Positions 52,036 through 62,243 are shown, counted from the stretch's first letter. The stretch is DNA of 64,000 nucleotides from Azonexus hydrophilus DSM 23864 (GCF_000429605.1 NZ_AUCE01000013.1:1-64000), one strand, 5' to 3'. Notes: generated from the letters alone by a model not told the origin. Program-made: numbers and translations.

Positions 52036-55000
52036 ATGAGTCATTTTCTTGACCGCCTGAAATTTCTGAGCAAGGTCCAGAGCACCTTCGCCAAGGGCCA
52101 CGGCGTCGTCACCAACGAAGATCGCCAGTGGGAGGATGCCTATCGCAACCGCTGGCGGCACGACAAGGTCGTCCGCTCGACCCACGGCGTCAATTGCACC
52201 GGCGGTTGCTCGTGGAAGATCTTCGTCAAGAACGGCCTGGTTGCCTTCGAAATGCAGCAGACCGATTACCCGCGCACCCGCGAGGACCTGCCCAACCACG
52301 AACCGCGCGGTTGCCAGCGCGGCGCCTCGTTCTCCTGGTACCTGTACTCGCCGCACCGGATCAAGCACCCGATGATCCGTGGTCGCCTGCTCGACCTGTA
52401 CCGCGCCGAACGGGCCAAGGGCCTTGACCCGGTCGAAGCCTGGGAAGCCATCCAGAACGACCCGCAGAAACGCATCAAGTATGTCGGCGTGCGCGGCCTG
52501 GGCGGCTTTGTCCGCGCCGGCTGGGAGGAAATGAAGGAGATCATCGCCGCCGCCAACATCTACACCATCAAGAAATGGGGCCCGGACCGCATCTACGGGT
52601 TCTCGCCGATTCCGGCGATGTCGATGATTTCCTATGCCGCCGGCTCGCGCTATCTGTCGCTGATCGGTGGCGCCTGCGGTTCGTTCTACGACTGGTACTG
52701 CGATCTGCCGGCCGCCTCGCCGCAGACCTGGGGCGAGCAGACCGACGTGCCGGAAGCCGCCGACTGGTACAACTCGACCTACCTGATCATCACCGGCGCC
52801 AACCTGCCGATGACGCGCACGCCGGATGCCCACTTCGCCACCGAAGTCCGCTACAAGGGCGCCAAGATCGTCTCGATGGCGCCGGACTACGCCGAGTACG
52901 TGAAGTTCGCCGACCTGTGGATGCCGGTCCGCCAGGGCACCGACACGGCGGCTTTCCTGGCCATGGGCCATGTCGCGCTCAAGGAATACTTCATCGACCG
53001 CCAGGACGCCTATTTCCTGGAATACGCCCGCAAGTACACCGACATGCCGATGCAGGTGATGCTGCGCCGGCATGGCGAAAACTGGGTGTCCGACCGCAAC
53101 CTGCGCGCCTCCGACTTCGTCGATAACCTGGGCGAAGCGAACAACCCCGAGTGGAAGACCGTGGTCTTCGACAGCAAGCACCAATCCTTCGTCGTTCCCA
53201 ACGGTTCGATCGGTTTCCGCTGGGGCGAGGACGGCAAGTGGAACCTGCTCGAACAGGCGGCCGGTGGCGAGATCGAAGCCGAACTCAGCTGCATCGAGCG
53301 CCGTGACGGCGTGGTCAGTGTCGGCTTCCCGCATTTCGAAAATGGCGAATCGACGCTGATCCTGCGCCATGTCCCGGTCCGCATCGTCAAGCTGGCCAAT
53401 GGCGAGGAAGCCCTGGTGACCAGCGTGTTCGACCTGCAGATCGCCCAGTACGGGATCGATCGCGGCCTGGGTGGCGGCAACGTCGCGCAATCCTACGACG
53501 ATGCCGATGTCGCCTACACCCCGGCCTGGGCGGCCAAGGTGACCGGCGTCAAGGCCGCCGACATCGAACGTACCGGTCGCGAGTTTGCCGAGAACGCATC
53601 GAAGACTCGCGGCAAGTCGATGGTCATCATGGGCGCGGCGATCAACCACTGGTACCACAATGACATGACCTACCGGTCGATCATGAACCTGTTGCACATG
53701 TGCGGTTGCGTCGGCCAGACCGGCGGCGGCTGGGCGCATTACGTCGGCCAGGAAAAGCTGCGCCCGCAGGCCGGCTGGGCGCCGATCGCCTTCGCCACCG
53801 ACTGGCAACGGCCGCCACGGCATCAGAACTCGACCTCGTACTGGTATTTCCACACCGACCAGTGGCGTTACGAAACGGTCGATGCCGACGCCTTGCTGTC
53901 GCCGGCCGGCAAGAACAAATACAAGGGTTACACGCTCGCCGACTACAACGTCGACGCGGTGCGCATGGGCTGGTTGCCGGGGGCGCCGCATTTCAACCGC
54001 AATCCGCTCGATCTCGTCGCTGAAGCCGAGAAGAAGGGTGCGACCGACGAGGCCGGCATCGCCAAACATGTGGTCGAAGAACTCAAGAGCGGCAAGCTCG
54101 ATGTTGCCTTCGCCGACCCGGACAACCCGGTCAACTGGCCGCGCAACCTGTTCGTCTGGCGCGCCAACCTGATCGGCACCTCGGCCAAGGGCCATGAGTA
54201 CTTCCTCAAGCACCTGCTCGGCGCCCAGAACGGCGTGATGCAGGAGGGCACTCACGGCGCCGCCTGCAGCCAGGTCAATTACCTGGAAGACGGCCCGGTC
54301 GGCAAGCTCGACCTGATGGTGGACATCAACTTCCGCCTCAATTCCACCGGTGCCTACTCCGACATCATCCTGCCGACGGCCACCTGGTACGAGAAGAACG
54401 ACCTCAACACCACCGACATGCACCCCTTCATCCACCCGCTGGGCGAAGCCGTGACGCCGGGCTGGGAATCGAAGTCGGACTGGCAGATCTTCAAGGCGAT
54501 TGCCGAGACCTTCTCCACACTCGCCGAAAAACATCTGGGCAAGAAGCGCGATCTGGTCGCGCTGCCGATGCAGCACGACTCGCCGATGGAGCTGGCGCAG
54601 CCCTTCGGCCAGGTCAAGAACTGGAAGCGCGGCGAGTGCGAGCCGATCCCGGGCAAGACCATGGCCGCGCTGCGCCTGGTCGAGCGCGACTACGGCCAGA
54701 CCTACAACAAGTACATCGCGCTCGGCCCCTTGATGACCAAGCTCGGCAACAACGTCAAGGGCATCGACTGGAACACCGAGCAGGAATACAAGGAACTCGC
54801 CGTCCTCAACAAGACCGTCCAGGTCGATGGCGTGTCCAAGGGCATGCCGTCGCTGGAAGAGGACATCTACGTCTGCGACTCGGTGATGCGCATGGCGCCG
54901 GAAACCAATGGCGAGGTCGCGCACAAGTCGTGGTCGGCGCTGTCGAAGAAGACCGGCCTCGATCACCATCACCTGTACGCCGGCCGCCATGAGGACAAGA

Positions 55001-55785
55001 TCACCTTCCGCGACATCGTCGCCCAGCCGCGCAAGATCATCACCGCGCCGACCTGGTCGGGGATCGAGTCGGAAACGGTGTCCTACACCGCCGGCTACAC
55101 CAACATCCACGAGCACATCCCGTTCCGCACGCTGACCGGCCGCGCCCACTTCTACCAGGATCACGAGTGGTTCCTCGACTTCGGCGAAGGCTTCTGCGTG
55201 TTCAAGCCGCCGGTCGACCTGAAGGCCCATGAAACCGTCCCCGACAGTGTGCGCCGCAAGCCGCACCTGACGCTGTCGTGGATCACGCCGCACTCGAAGT
55301 GGGGCATCCACTCCAGCTACCAGGACAACCTGCGCATGCTGACGCTGTTCCGCGGCGGTCCCTACATCTGGATCGCCGAGGACGACGCCAGGCAGATCGG
55401 CCTGGCCGACAACGACTGGGTCGAGGCGATCAACGCCAACGGCGCGACGATGGCCCGGGCGGTGGTGTCGCAGCGCGTCCCGCGCGGCATGGCGCTGATG
55501 TACCACGCCCAGGAGAAGAACGTAAACGTGCCGGGTTCGCCGTCGTCCGGCAAACGCGGCGGCATCCTCAACTCGGTCACCCGCGTCGTCGTCAAGCCGA
55601 CCAACATGGTCGGCGGCTACGCCCAGCTCGCCTATGGCTTCAACTACTACGGCACGGTCGGCTGCAACCGCGACGAGCAGGTGGTGCTGCACAAGGTCGA
55701 GGACCGCGATATCGACTGGCTGGAACGTCCGCTGACCCCGGAACGCGAAGCCCAGCGCAATCCGGTCGGTGTCGGCAGCAAGTAA
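52036..55785 (+). CDS. narG: Respiratory nitrate reductase alpha subunit NarG
   Basis: A 1,249-residue molybdo-bis-MGD enzyme of the usual NarG size, reducing nitrate to nitrite on the cytoplasmic side. The N-terminal FS0 cluster ligands are seen in STHGVNCTGGCSW (~46-58) and GCQRGASFSW. WYNSTYLIITGANLPMTRTP (~245) is the region of the active site. There is no cleavable Tat signal, as in other NarG proteins. AGGAG precedes the ATG. Confidence 0.97.
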   Translation: MSHFLDRLKFLSKVQSTFAKGHGVVTNEDRQWEDAYRNRWRHDKVVRSTHGVNCTGGCSWKIFVKNGLVAFEMQQTDYPRTREDLPNHEPRGCQRGASFSWYLYSPHRIKHPMIRGRLLDLYRAERAKGLDPVEAWEAIQNDPQKRIKYVGVRGLGGFVRAGWEEMKEIIAAANIYTIKKWGPDRIYGFSPIPAMSMISYAAGSRYLSLIGGACGSFYDWYCDLPAASPQTWGEQTDVPEAADWYNSTYLIITGANLPMTRTPDAHFATEVRYKGAKIVSMAPDYAEYVKFADLWMPVRQGTDTAAFLAMGHVALKEYFIDRQDAYFLEYARKYTDMPMQVMLRRHGENWVSDRNLRASDFVDNLGEANNPEWKTVVFDSKHQSFVVPNGSIGFRWGEDGKWNLLEQAAGGEIEAELSCIERRDGVVSVGFPHFENGESTLILRHVPVRIVKLANGEEALVTSVFDLQIAQYGIDRGLGGGNVAQSYDDADVAYTPAWAAKVTGVKAADIERTGREFAENASKTRGKSMVIMGAAINHWYHNDMTYRSIMNLLHMCGCVGQTGGGWAHYVGQEKLRPQAGWAPIAFATDWQRPPRHQNSTSYWYFHTDQWRYETVDADALLSPAGKNKYKGYTLADYNVDAVRMGWLPGAPHFNRNPLDLVAEAEKKGATDEAGIAKHVVEELKSGKLDVAFADPDNPVNWPRNLFVWRANLIGTSAKGHEYFLKHLLGAQNGVMQEGTHGAACSQVNYLEDGPVGKLDLMVDINFRLNSTGAYSDIILPTATWYEKNDLNTTDMHPFIHPLGEAVTPGWESKSDWQIFKAIAETFSTLAEKHLGKKRDLVALPMQHDSPMELAQPFGQVKNWKRGECEPIPGKTMAALRLVERDYGQTYNKYIALGPLMTKLGNNVKGIDWNTEQEYKELAVLNKTVQVDGVSKGMPSLEEDIYVCDSVMRMAPETNGEVAHKSWSALSKKTGLDHHHLYAGRHEDKITFRDIVAQPRKIITAPTWSGIESETVSYTAGYTNIHEHIPFRTLTGRAHFYQDHEWFLDFGEGFCVFKPPVDLKAHETVPDSVRRKPHLTLSWITPHSKWGIHSSYQDNLRMLTLFRGGPYIWIAEDDARQIGLADNDWVEAINANGATMARAVVSQRVPRGMALMYHAQEKNVNVPGSPSSGKRGGILNSVTRVVVKPTNMVGGYAQLAYGFNYYGTVGCNRDEQVVLHKVEDRDIDWLERPLTPEREAQRNPVGVGSK

Positions 55786-55811
55786 TCGCGAACGCAATCT
55801 AGGAGATCAAC

Positions 55812-57362
55812 ATGAAAATTCGCGCACAATTCGCGATGGTATTCAACCTCGACAAGTGCATCGGCTGCCATACCTGCTCGGTGACCTGCAAGAACGTCTG
55901 GTCCAACCGCAAGGGCATCGAATACGCCTGGTTCAACAACGTCGAATCCAAGCCCGGCATCGGCTACCCGAAGAACTGGGAGGACCAGGACAAGTGGCAG
56001 GGTGGCTGGACCAAGCTCAACGGCAAGCTCGAACTCAAGGCCGGCGGCAAGTTGAAGAAGATCGTCCAGATCTTCGCCAACCCCAACATGCCCGAGATCG
56101 ACGATTACTACGAGCCTTTCACCTACGACTACGCCCGCCTGCAGAACGCGCCGCTGTCGGAAGCCGCGCCGACGGCCCGGCCGGTGTCGCAGATCACCGG
56201 CGAGAAGATGGACAAGATCACCTGGGGGCCCAATTGGGAAGACGACCTCGCCGGTGAATTCGAGAAGCGCTCGAAGGACAGCAATTTCTCGAACATGGAA
56301 AAGGAGATGTACAAGCAGTTCGAGAACACCTTCCATCTCTACCTGCCGCGCATCTGCAACCATTGCATCAACCCGGCCTGCGTCGCTTCGTGCCCGTCCG
56401 GGGCAATGTACAAGCGCGAGGAGGACGGCATCGTCGTTGCCGACCAGGATCGTTGCCGCGGCTGGCGCATGTGCATCTCGGGCTGCCCGTACAAGAAGGT
56501 CTTCTTCAACTGGGAATCGTCGAAAGCCGAGAAGTGCATCGGCTGCTACCCGCGCATCGAATCGGGCCTGCCGACCGTCTGCTCGGAATCCTGCGTCGGT
56601 CGCATCCGCTACAACGGCATCATCCTCTACGACGCCGACAAGATGCTTGATGCCGCCAGTACCGACAACGAGCAGGATCTGTACAAGGCCCACCTCGACC
56701 TCTTCGTCGATCCGAATGACCCGAAGATCATCGAGCAGGCGCTGGCCGACGGCGTGCCGCAGTCGTGGATCGACGCCGCCCAGAAGTCGCCGATCTACAA
56801 GATGGCCGTCGAATGGAAGATCGCCTTCCCGCTGCATCCGGAATTCCGCACGCTGCCGATGATCTGGTATGTGCCGCCGCTGTCCCCGGTGCAGTCGCAG
56901 ATCGACCAGAAGAACCTGCCGACCGAAGCCGACGGCGTCATTCCCAAGGCCTCGGCGATGCGCCTGCCGGTCAAGTATCTGGCCAACCTGCTGACCGCCG
57001 GCAAGGAGGAATACATCGTCTCGGCACTCAACCGCCTGATCGCCATGCGTTCCTACATGCGCTCGGTCAATGTCGAAGGCACGCCGGACATCCGCCCGCT
57101 GACTGCCGCTGGCATCGACGAGGACACGGCCAAGGCGATGTACCGCTATCTGGCGATTGCCAATTACGAGGACCGTTTCGTCATTCCGACCTCGCACCAG
57201 GAAATCTCGCTCGACGATTACCACGGCTTCCAGGGGCAGAACGGCTTCAGCTTCGGCAACGACTCGGCCAACGGTCAGTCGCCCTTTGCGCTCTTCCCGG
57301 AACGCCGGACCGAGAGCATGGAACCCCGCGAACCGGCGCCGTTGGCCGCCAAGAAGAAGTGA
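55812..57362 (+). CDS. narH: Respiratory nitrate reductase beta subunit NarH
   Basis: A 516-residue iron-sulfur protein with four cysteine groups: CIGCHTCSVTCKNVW (~16), CNHCINPACVASCPSG (~183), CRGWRMCISGCPYKK (~216; Trp in place of one Cys, marking the [3Fe-4S] cluster) and CIGCYPRIE. It moves electrons from NarI to NarG. It begins 26 bp after narG. Confidence 0.97.
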   Translation: MKIRAQFAMVFNLDKCIGCHTCSVTCKNVWSNRKGIEYAWFNNVESKPGIGYPKNWEDQDKWQGGWTKLNGKLELKAGGKLKKIVQIFANPNMPEIDDYYEPFTYDYARLQNAPLSEAAPTARPVSQITGEKMDKITWGPNWEDDLAGEFEKRSKDSNFSNMEKEMYKQFENTFHLYLPRICNHCINPACVASCPSGAMYKREEDGIVVADQDRCRGWRMCISGCPYKKVFFNWESSKAEKCIGCYPRIESGLPTVCSESCVGRIRYNGIILYDADKMLDAASTDNEQDLYKAHLDLFVDPNDPKIIEQALADGVPQSWIDAAQKSPIYKMAVEWKIAFPLHPEFRTLPMIWYVPPLSPVQSQIDQKNLPTEADGVIPKASAMRLPVKYLANLLTAGKEEYIVSALNRLIAMRSYMRSVNVEGTPDIRPLTAAGIDEDTAKAMYRYLAIANYEDRFVIPTSHQEISLDDYHGFQGQNGFSFGNDSANGQSPFALFPERRTESMEPREPAPLAAKKK

Positions 57363-57372
57363 GGAGACGGAC

Positions 57373-57921
57373 ATGCTGATTTTCAAACTGCTTTCGGCAC
57401 TGCTCGATTACCCGGATGATGCCTTGCTCGCTGAACTGCGCCGCGAAGTCGCGCAGGCCGGCAGCGCGCTGACCCTGGTCGAGAATCTCGACGAACAGGG
57501 GCTGCTCAGCGCCGAGAACCACCTTGGCGTCGCCTACGTCATCGACTACCTGCTCGACAACGAGGCGACCGTGGTCCAGGCCAATTACGTGCAGACCTTC
57601 GACCTGACGCCGGAACACAGCCTGCATCTGACTCACCACATTTTTGGCGAGGAGAAGACGCGCGGCCCGGCACTGATCGATCTGACCGAGTACCTGAAGA
57701 GCTACGGCTACCAGCACGACGAGAAGGAGTTGCCGGACTTCCTGCCGCTGATGCTGGAGTTCGTTTCCGAGCTGGCGGTCGACGAAGCCCGCGTTTTCCT
57801 GGGCGACGCCGGCAAGGTGCTCGGCGTGATCGCCGACAACCTGGGCAAGGCGGCCAGCCCGTATGCCCGTCTGATCGGCGTCGTGAACCAATTCGGCTCG
57901 CTGGTGAAACTGGCGGCCTGA
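57373..57921 (+). CDS. narJ: Nitrate reductase chaperone NarJ
   Basis: A 182-residue TorD-like chaperone that holds NarG for cofactor insertion and membrane docking. LLSALLDYPDDALLAELR (~7) and YVQTFDLTPEHSLHLTHHIFGE (about 72-93) are characteristic. It is shorter than E. coli NarJ (about 236 residues). The start MLIFKLL has GAGGAGA upstream; an open frame reaching back to 57157 is narH shadow. Confidence 0.93.
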   Translation: MLIFKLLSALLDYPDDALLAELRREVAQAGSALTLVENLDEQGLLSAENHLGVAYVIDYLLDNEATVVQANYVQTFDLTPEHSLHLTHHIFGEEKTRGPALIDLTEYLKSYGYQHDEKELPDFLPLMLEFVSELAVDEARVFLGDAGKVLGVIADNLGKAASPYARLIGVVNQFGSLVKLAA

Positions 57922-57931
57922 GGAGAGCAAC

Positions 57932-58621
57932 ATGAATCTTTCGAAATTCGTTTTTGCGGTCTATCCGTACATCGTGCTGACCGTCTTCGTCATCGGCTGC
58001 TGGATCCGTTACGATCGGGAGCAATACACCTGGAAGACGGACTCGACGCAGTTGCTGTCGAAGGGCGGCATGGTCTTCGCCAGCAATTTCTTCCATATCG
58101 GCATCCTGGCCATCTTCGCCGGGCATTTCGCCGGCCTGGTATTGCCGCACGGCCTGTGGCTGGCGCTCGGCGTCTCCGACATGCAGCACCAGTGGCTGGC
58201 GATCATTGCCGGTACGGTGTTCGGCGGCATGATGCTGCTCGGCGGCCTGGCGTTGTGGTTCCGTCGTCTGACCAATGCCCGCGTGCGGGCAGCTGGGCGC
58301 GGTTCGGACATGTTCGTCCTGAGCTGGCTGATGCTGACGCTGCTGCTCGGCCTGGCGACCATTCCCGTCTCCATCGGTCACGCCAACCACGGCAACCCGG
58401 AAGTCATGCTGGCGCTGGCCAACTGGGTGCAGAGCATCCTGACGCTGAACCCGCAACCGGAATTGCTGGATAATGTGGATTCGGTTTTCAAGACCCATCT
58501 GTTCTTCGGCATGACCGTCTTTCTGGTCTTTCCCTTCACCCGCCTGGTGCATGTCCTGACGGCACCGGTGAACTACCTCGGGCGGGCTTACCAGATCGTC
58601 CGGGCCAAACGTCGGGCCTGA
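57932..58621 (+). CDS. narI: Respiratory nitrate reductase gamma subunit NarI
   Basis: A 229-residue dihaem cytochrome b with five helices that oxidises quinol at the periplasmic side. Likely haem ligands are the His residues in FFHIGILAIFAGHFAGL (~52-64) and in KTHLFFGMT and FTRLVHVLTAP near the C-terminus. It lies 10 bp after narJ. Confidence 0.96.
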   Translation: MNLSKFVFAVYPYIVLTVFVIGCWIRYDREQYTWKTDSTQLLSKGGMVFASNFFHIGILAIFAGHFAGLVLPHGLWLALGVSDMQHQWLAIIAGTVFGGMMLLGGLALWFRRLTNARVRAAGRGSDMFVLSWLMLTLLLGLATIPVSIGHANHGNPEVMLALANWVQSILTLNPQPELLDNVDSVFKTHLFFGMTVFLVFPFTRLVHVLTAPVNYLGRAYQIVRAKRRA

Positions 58622-58651
58622 TTCATCACCAACACAGGGACGTGCAGCGAC

Positions 58652-60574
58652 ATGCCTGACAGCCAGCAAAAGCTCGCCAACAAGATCATCGGTATCCTCA
58701 CCGTGTTCTTCATGGTGGCCTTGCTGGCTGTCGGCATGACGCTGCTCATTTCCTGGAAGCTCGAAGGCGGTGCGGCGGCGATCAACGACGCCGGGAGTTT
58801 GCGCATGCGCTCCTACCGCATCGGCAACCTGCTCCAGCATCCCGAGCCGGTGTCCGGCCAGCAAGCGAATCTGGCCGGGGAAATCCGGGAGTTCGAACAC
58901 ATCCTGGCCGACCTGCGTCGTGGCGACCCGCTGCGCCCGCTGGCGCCGCCGCGCGACAACCGGATCAGCCAGCAACTGGAGCGCGTCGAACAGGACTGGC
59001 GCGAGCGCATCGTGCCGCTGCTTGCCGATTTCGACCGGGCCGACGATGTCGAATTGCAGACCCGCGCCTTCCAGTCCTACCAGGCCTCAGTCCGCGATTT
59101 CGTTGCGCAGATCGATAGCCTGGTCCAGGCCATGGAACGCAATTACGCATTCAACACCAATCTGCTGCGCACGTTGCAGGTCGGCCTGATCATCCTGGCC
59201 GTGCTGGGCACCCTGATCCTGATCCGCTTCTTCTTCGTCCAGGTCATCCGCCCGGTCGATCTCCTGCACGGCGGTATCAAGCGCATGCTGGGCGACGACT
59301 TCAGCGTCCGCCTGCCGCTCGAGTCCCGGGACGAATTCGGTGCCCTGGCATCGGGGTTCAACCAGATGGTTCAGCATCTGCAGAATTTGTACGCAACATT
59401 GGAAGAGCGTGTGACCAGCAAAACCCGGACGCTGGCCGAGCGCAATCAGGAACTGAGCGTCCTCTACGAAACGACGGCCTTTCTCAATGAGCCGGTCGGG
59501 CTGCAGGACATCTGTCATGGGTTTCGCCGGCGCGTGCGGGTGGCCATGGGGGCCGACGCCTGCATGATCCGTTTGCTCGGGCGCGATAGCGAATTCATGG
59601 AACCGGTTTCCCACGAGGGGCTGTCGGCCGCTTTTGTTGCCGAGGAAAGCAGCTTGCGCTGCGGCGAATGCCTGTGCGGTGCGGTCCTCAGTTCGGGGCA
59701 GTCGCAGCAGATCGATACCGCCAATCCGCCGCCGTTGATGTGTCGGGAAACCTGCGTGCGCGAGGGCTTTCGCACGGCCAGCGCGTTTTCCATCGTTTGC
59801 CAGAAGCAGGTCGTCGGCGTGTTCAACCTTTATTACCGCCAGGAACGGCAGTTTTCCCCGCAGGAAATGGCCTTGCTCGACATTCTCGGCAAGCACCTCG
59901 GCGTGGCCATCGAAAACCTGCGTCTGCGCAGTCGCGAAAAGGAGGCGGCGGTTTACGAAGAACGCAACCTGCTGGCCCAGGAACTGCACGATTCGATTGC
60001 CCAGGGCCTGGCCTATCTGAACATTCAGACCCAGTTGTTGCAGGACTCGTTGCGCCATGAGGAAACCGCCGAGGCGCAGGAGGTTGCCGAGCGCATCCGC
60101 AACGGCGTGCAGGAAAGCTACGACGACGTGCGCGAACTGCTGGTGCATTTCCGTACCCGGGCCAGCCACGCCGACCTGGAAACGGCGCTGATGACGGTGC
60201 TGCAACGCTTTGAGGTACAGACCGGCATGGCCGTCAATTTCAAGCGCCAGGTCGGTCTGCTGCAGGTGGCGGAGGACGAGGGCATCCAGATCATCCACAT
60301 CGTCCAGGAAGCGCTCTCCAACATCCGCAAGCATGCCGGTGCACAGCACGTGGCTGTGCGTTTCGAACATGAAGGCGCGCGCATCCGCATCGTCATCGAG
60401 GACGACGGCGTCGGTTTCGCGCCGGAAGCATCGCGATCTGAAGATCATGTCGGGCTGAACATCATGCGCGAGCGCGCGGCGCGTATCGGCGGCGAAGTGC
60501 AGATCCATTCGCGCGTCGGCGAGGGGACAAGGATCGTCCTCCTGCTGCGCCATTTCTCAAGTCCCGGAGCGTGA
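58652..60574 (+). CDS. narX: Nitrate/nitrite sensor histidine kinase NarX
   Basis: A 640-residue sensor. The N-terminal helix (~14-36) precedes a periplasmic four-helix domain with the nitrate-binding P-box (INDAGSLRMRSYRIG, ~45-59). A second helix (~170-190), HAMP, a GAF-like region with a Cys-rich stretch (RCGECLCGA, ~335) and a HisKA_3/HATPase module follow. The phospho-acceptor His is in LAQELHDSIAQGLAYL (~448). It is 30 bp after narI. Confidence 0.95.
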   Translation: MPDSQQKLANKIIGILTVFFMVALLAVGMTLLISWKLEGGAAAINDAGSLRMRSYRIGNLLQHPEPVSGQQANLAGEIREFEHILADLRRGDPLRPLAPPRDNRISQQLERVEQDWRERIVPLLADFDRADDVELQTRAFQSYQASVRDFVAQIDSLVQAMERNYAFNTNLLRTLQVGLIILAVLGTLILIRFFFVQVIRPVDLLHGGIKRMLGDDFSVRLPLESRDEFGALASGFNQMVQHLQNLYATLEERVTSKTRTLAERNQELSVLYETTAFLNEPVGLQDICHGFRRRVRVAMGADACMIRLLGRDSEFMEPVSHEGLSAAFVAEESSLRCGECLCGAVLSSGQSQQIDTANPPPLMCRETCVREGFRTASAFSIVCQKQVVGVFNLYYRQERQFSPQEMALLDILGKHLGVAIENLRLRSREKEAAVYEERNLLAQELHDSIAQGLAYLNIQTQLLQDSLRHEETAEAQEVAERIRNGVQESYDDVRELLVHFRTRASHADLETALMTVLQRFEVQTGMAVNFKRQVGLLQVAEDEGIQIIHIVQEALSNIRKHAGAQHVAVRFEHEGARIRIVIEDDGVGFAPEASRSEDHVGLNIMRERAARIGGEVQIHSRVGEGTRIVLLLRHFSSPGA

Positions 60575-60575
60575 A

Positions 60576-61223
60576 GTGAATAAACTGTCCCTGCTGATCA
60601 TCGACGATCACACCCTGTTTCGCAGCGGCATCATCGCGTTGCTGCGCCGTTACGAGGAATTCGTCCTGCTGGGTGAAACCGGCGACCCGATGGCCGGGGT
60701 GAAACTCGCCAAGAGCCTCGACCCGGATGTGATCCTGCTCGATCTCCACATGCCGGGCATTTCCGGGGTCGAGGTGCTGAAGATACTGGCGGCCGAAAAA
60801 ATCCGGGCGCAGGTCCTGATGCTGACTGTTTCGGAAGATGGCGAAGACCTGATCGATGCCCTGTGTGCCGGGGCCCGGGGTTATTTGCTGAAGAACATCG
60901 ACACTGAAGCCCTGGTTGCCGCCATCCGCCAGGCGGCGCATGGCGAAACCGTGGTCTGCCCGGAGATGTCGAGCAAGCTGGTCGAAGGCGTGCGCAATCC
61001 CGGGCGCAAGGCGGCCAAGGGCGAAGACGAAAACCCGTTGTCGCCGCGCGAGCGGGAAATCCTTTCGCACATCGCCCGCGGCGATAGCAACAAGGAAATT
61101 GCCCAGTTGCTGAATCTGGCCGACAGCACGGTCAAGATCCACGTGCAGAACATTTTCAAGAAACTGAACATCACTAGTCGGGTGCAGGCGGCGGTGTACG
61201 CCATCGACCACGGTTTCCGCTGA
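60576..61223 (+). CDS. narL: Nitrate/nitrite response regulator NarL
   Basis: A 215-residue regulator with a receiver domain (phospho-acceptor in VILLDLHMPG, ~54) and a LuxR-type helix-turn-helix (LSPREREILSHIARGDSNKE, ~152-171). It starts with GTG directly after narX, with GGAG upstream. It probably controls the nar, nor and nos genes with Dnr/Fnr. Confidence 0.95.
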   Translation: MNKLSLLIIDDHTLFRSGIIALLRRYEEFVLLGETGDPMAGVKLAKSLDPDVILLDLHMPGISGVEVLKILAAEKIRAQVLMLTVSEDGEDLIDALCAGARGYLLKNIDTEALVAAIRQAAHGETVVCPEMSSKLVEGVRNPGRKAAKGEDENPLSPREREILSHIARGDSNKEIAQLLNLADSTVKIHVQNIFKKLNITSRVQAAVYAIDHGFR

Positions 61224-61230
61224 GCCGGGG

Positions 61231-61497
61231 ATGCGTCGAACGATCTACATGCCGCGCTATCCGGCGTGCTGGAGCAGCTGCGGCGCTTGCGCCAACGGGC
61301 GCGTGTTCATTCTCGAAATTCTGGTCAAACCGGGTGACCGGGTGGCGACCGACGACAACGTCCTGGTCGTCGAAACCGGCAAGGTCGCGCTCGACATTCC
61401 TTCGCCCTACGCGGGGACGGTTGAAGAAATTTTCGTCACGCCCGGCGACGACCTGAGCGAGCGCCTGCCGCTGCTGACCGTGCATACCGAGGCGTGA
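61231..61497 (+). CDS. Stand-alone biotin/lipoyl-domain protein with a Cys-rich N-terminal loop
   Basis: An 88-residue protein that is essentially one lipoyl/biotinyl domain. The modification lysine is in VVETGKVALDIPSP (~50), with VKPGDRV before and TVEEIFVTPGD after. Where E2 lipoyl domains have a short loop, this one has CWSSCGAC (Cys13, Cys17, Cys20; Cx3CxxC), which could bind a metal. It starts 7 bp after narL and overlaps the carbonic anhydrase by 4 bp. No partner acyltransferase is nearby, so its function is unknown. Confidence 0.78.
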   Translation: MRRTIYMPRYPACWSSCGACANGRVFILEILVKPGDRVATDDNVLVVETGKVALDIPSPYAGTVEEIFVTPGDDLSERLPLLTVHTEA

Positions 61498-62153
61498 GCT
61501 TGGACGACCTGTTGCAATCCCTGAACCGTTTCGAACGGCGTTTCTTTCCCCGCTATCGCGAGCATTTCCGCCGTCTGGTCGAAAAAGGGCAGCAGCCGCG
61601 CATGCTCTTCATCGGCTGCTCCGATTCGCGCGTGGTGCCGTATCTGCTGACCGGTGCAGGGCCGGGCGAGCTGTTTGTGGTGCGCAATGTCGGCAACCTG
61701 GTGCCGATCTGGAGTGACGAGCATGTCGGTCATGGTACGGCTGCCGCCGTCGAGTACGCGGTGGCCGTGCTCGGTGTGCGCGACATTGTCGTCTGCGGCC
61801 ACAGTCATTGCGGTGCCATCCGGGCACTCTACGACGATCACGACCTAGCCCTGCCCAATCTCAATGCCTGGCTCGACTTCGCCCGACCGGCCGTACTGCC
61901 GGTAAGCGTCAGCGAGGAAGCGTTACGGCGCACCGAACAACGCTCGGTGGTCCTGCAGCTTGAACGCTTGCTCGAATATCCCATGGTCCGCCAGGGCGTC
62001 GAAGCCGGTCGCCTGTTCCTGCATGGCTGGCATTACCTGATCGAGGCCGGCAAGGTACTGGTGCTCGACGTCGAACGCGGCAGCTTCGTCGAGGCGGACG
62101 CCGTGATGGGTGTGCAGGCCCAGCCGGAGGGGGCGGTGTATCAGTTGCAGTAG
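61494..62153 (+). CDS. can: Beta-class carbonic anhydrase
   Basis: A 219-residue zinc enzyme interconverting CO2 and bicarbonate. Zinc ligands and the catalytic dyad are seen in CSDSR (~42) and GHSHCGAI (~101). The GTG start overlaps the lipoyl gene's stop, so it is part of the nar transcript. It may meet bicarbonate or pH demand during nitrate respiration. Confidence 0.92.
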   Translation: MSLDDLLQSLNRFERRFFPRYREHFRRLVEKGQQPRMLFIGCSDSRVVPYLLTGAGPGELFVVRNVGNLVPIWSDEHVGHGTAAAVEYAVAVLGVRDIVVCGHSHCGAIRALYDDHDLALPNLNAWLDFARPAVLPVSVSEEALRRTEQRSVVLQLERLLEYPMVRQGVEAGRLFLHGWHYLIEAGKVLVLDVERGSFVEADAVMGVQAQPEGAVYQLQ

Positions 62154-62243
62154 CCAGTTACTCCGACCCGCACACAGTTGTTCATCAGTGCTTTGATTGT
62201 CCGCGCGGAGCCTAGTATGGAAGGTGGCCTGAAAAAAATGTGC

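Noticed and set aside
51976-55797. 1,273-codon minus-strand frame covering narG
   Set aside because: Antisense shadow of GC-rich narG; no family features, while narG is complete with all cofactor motifs.
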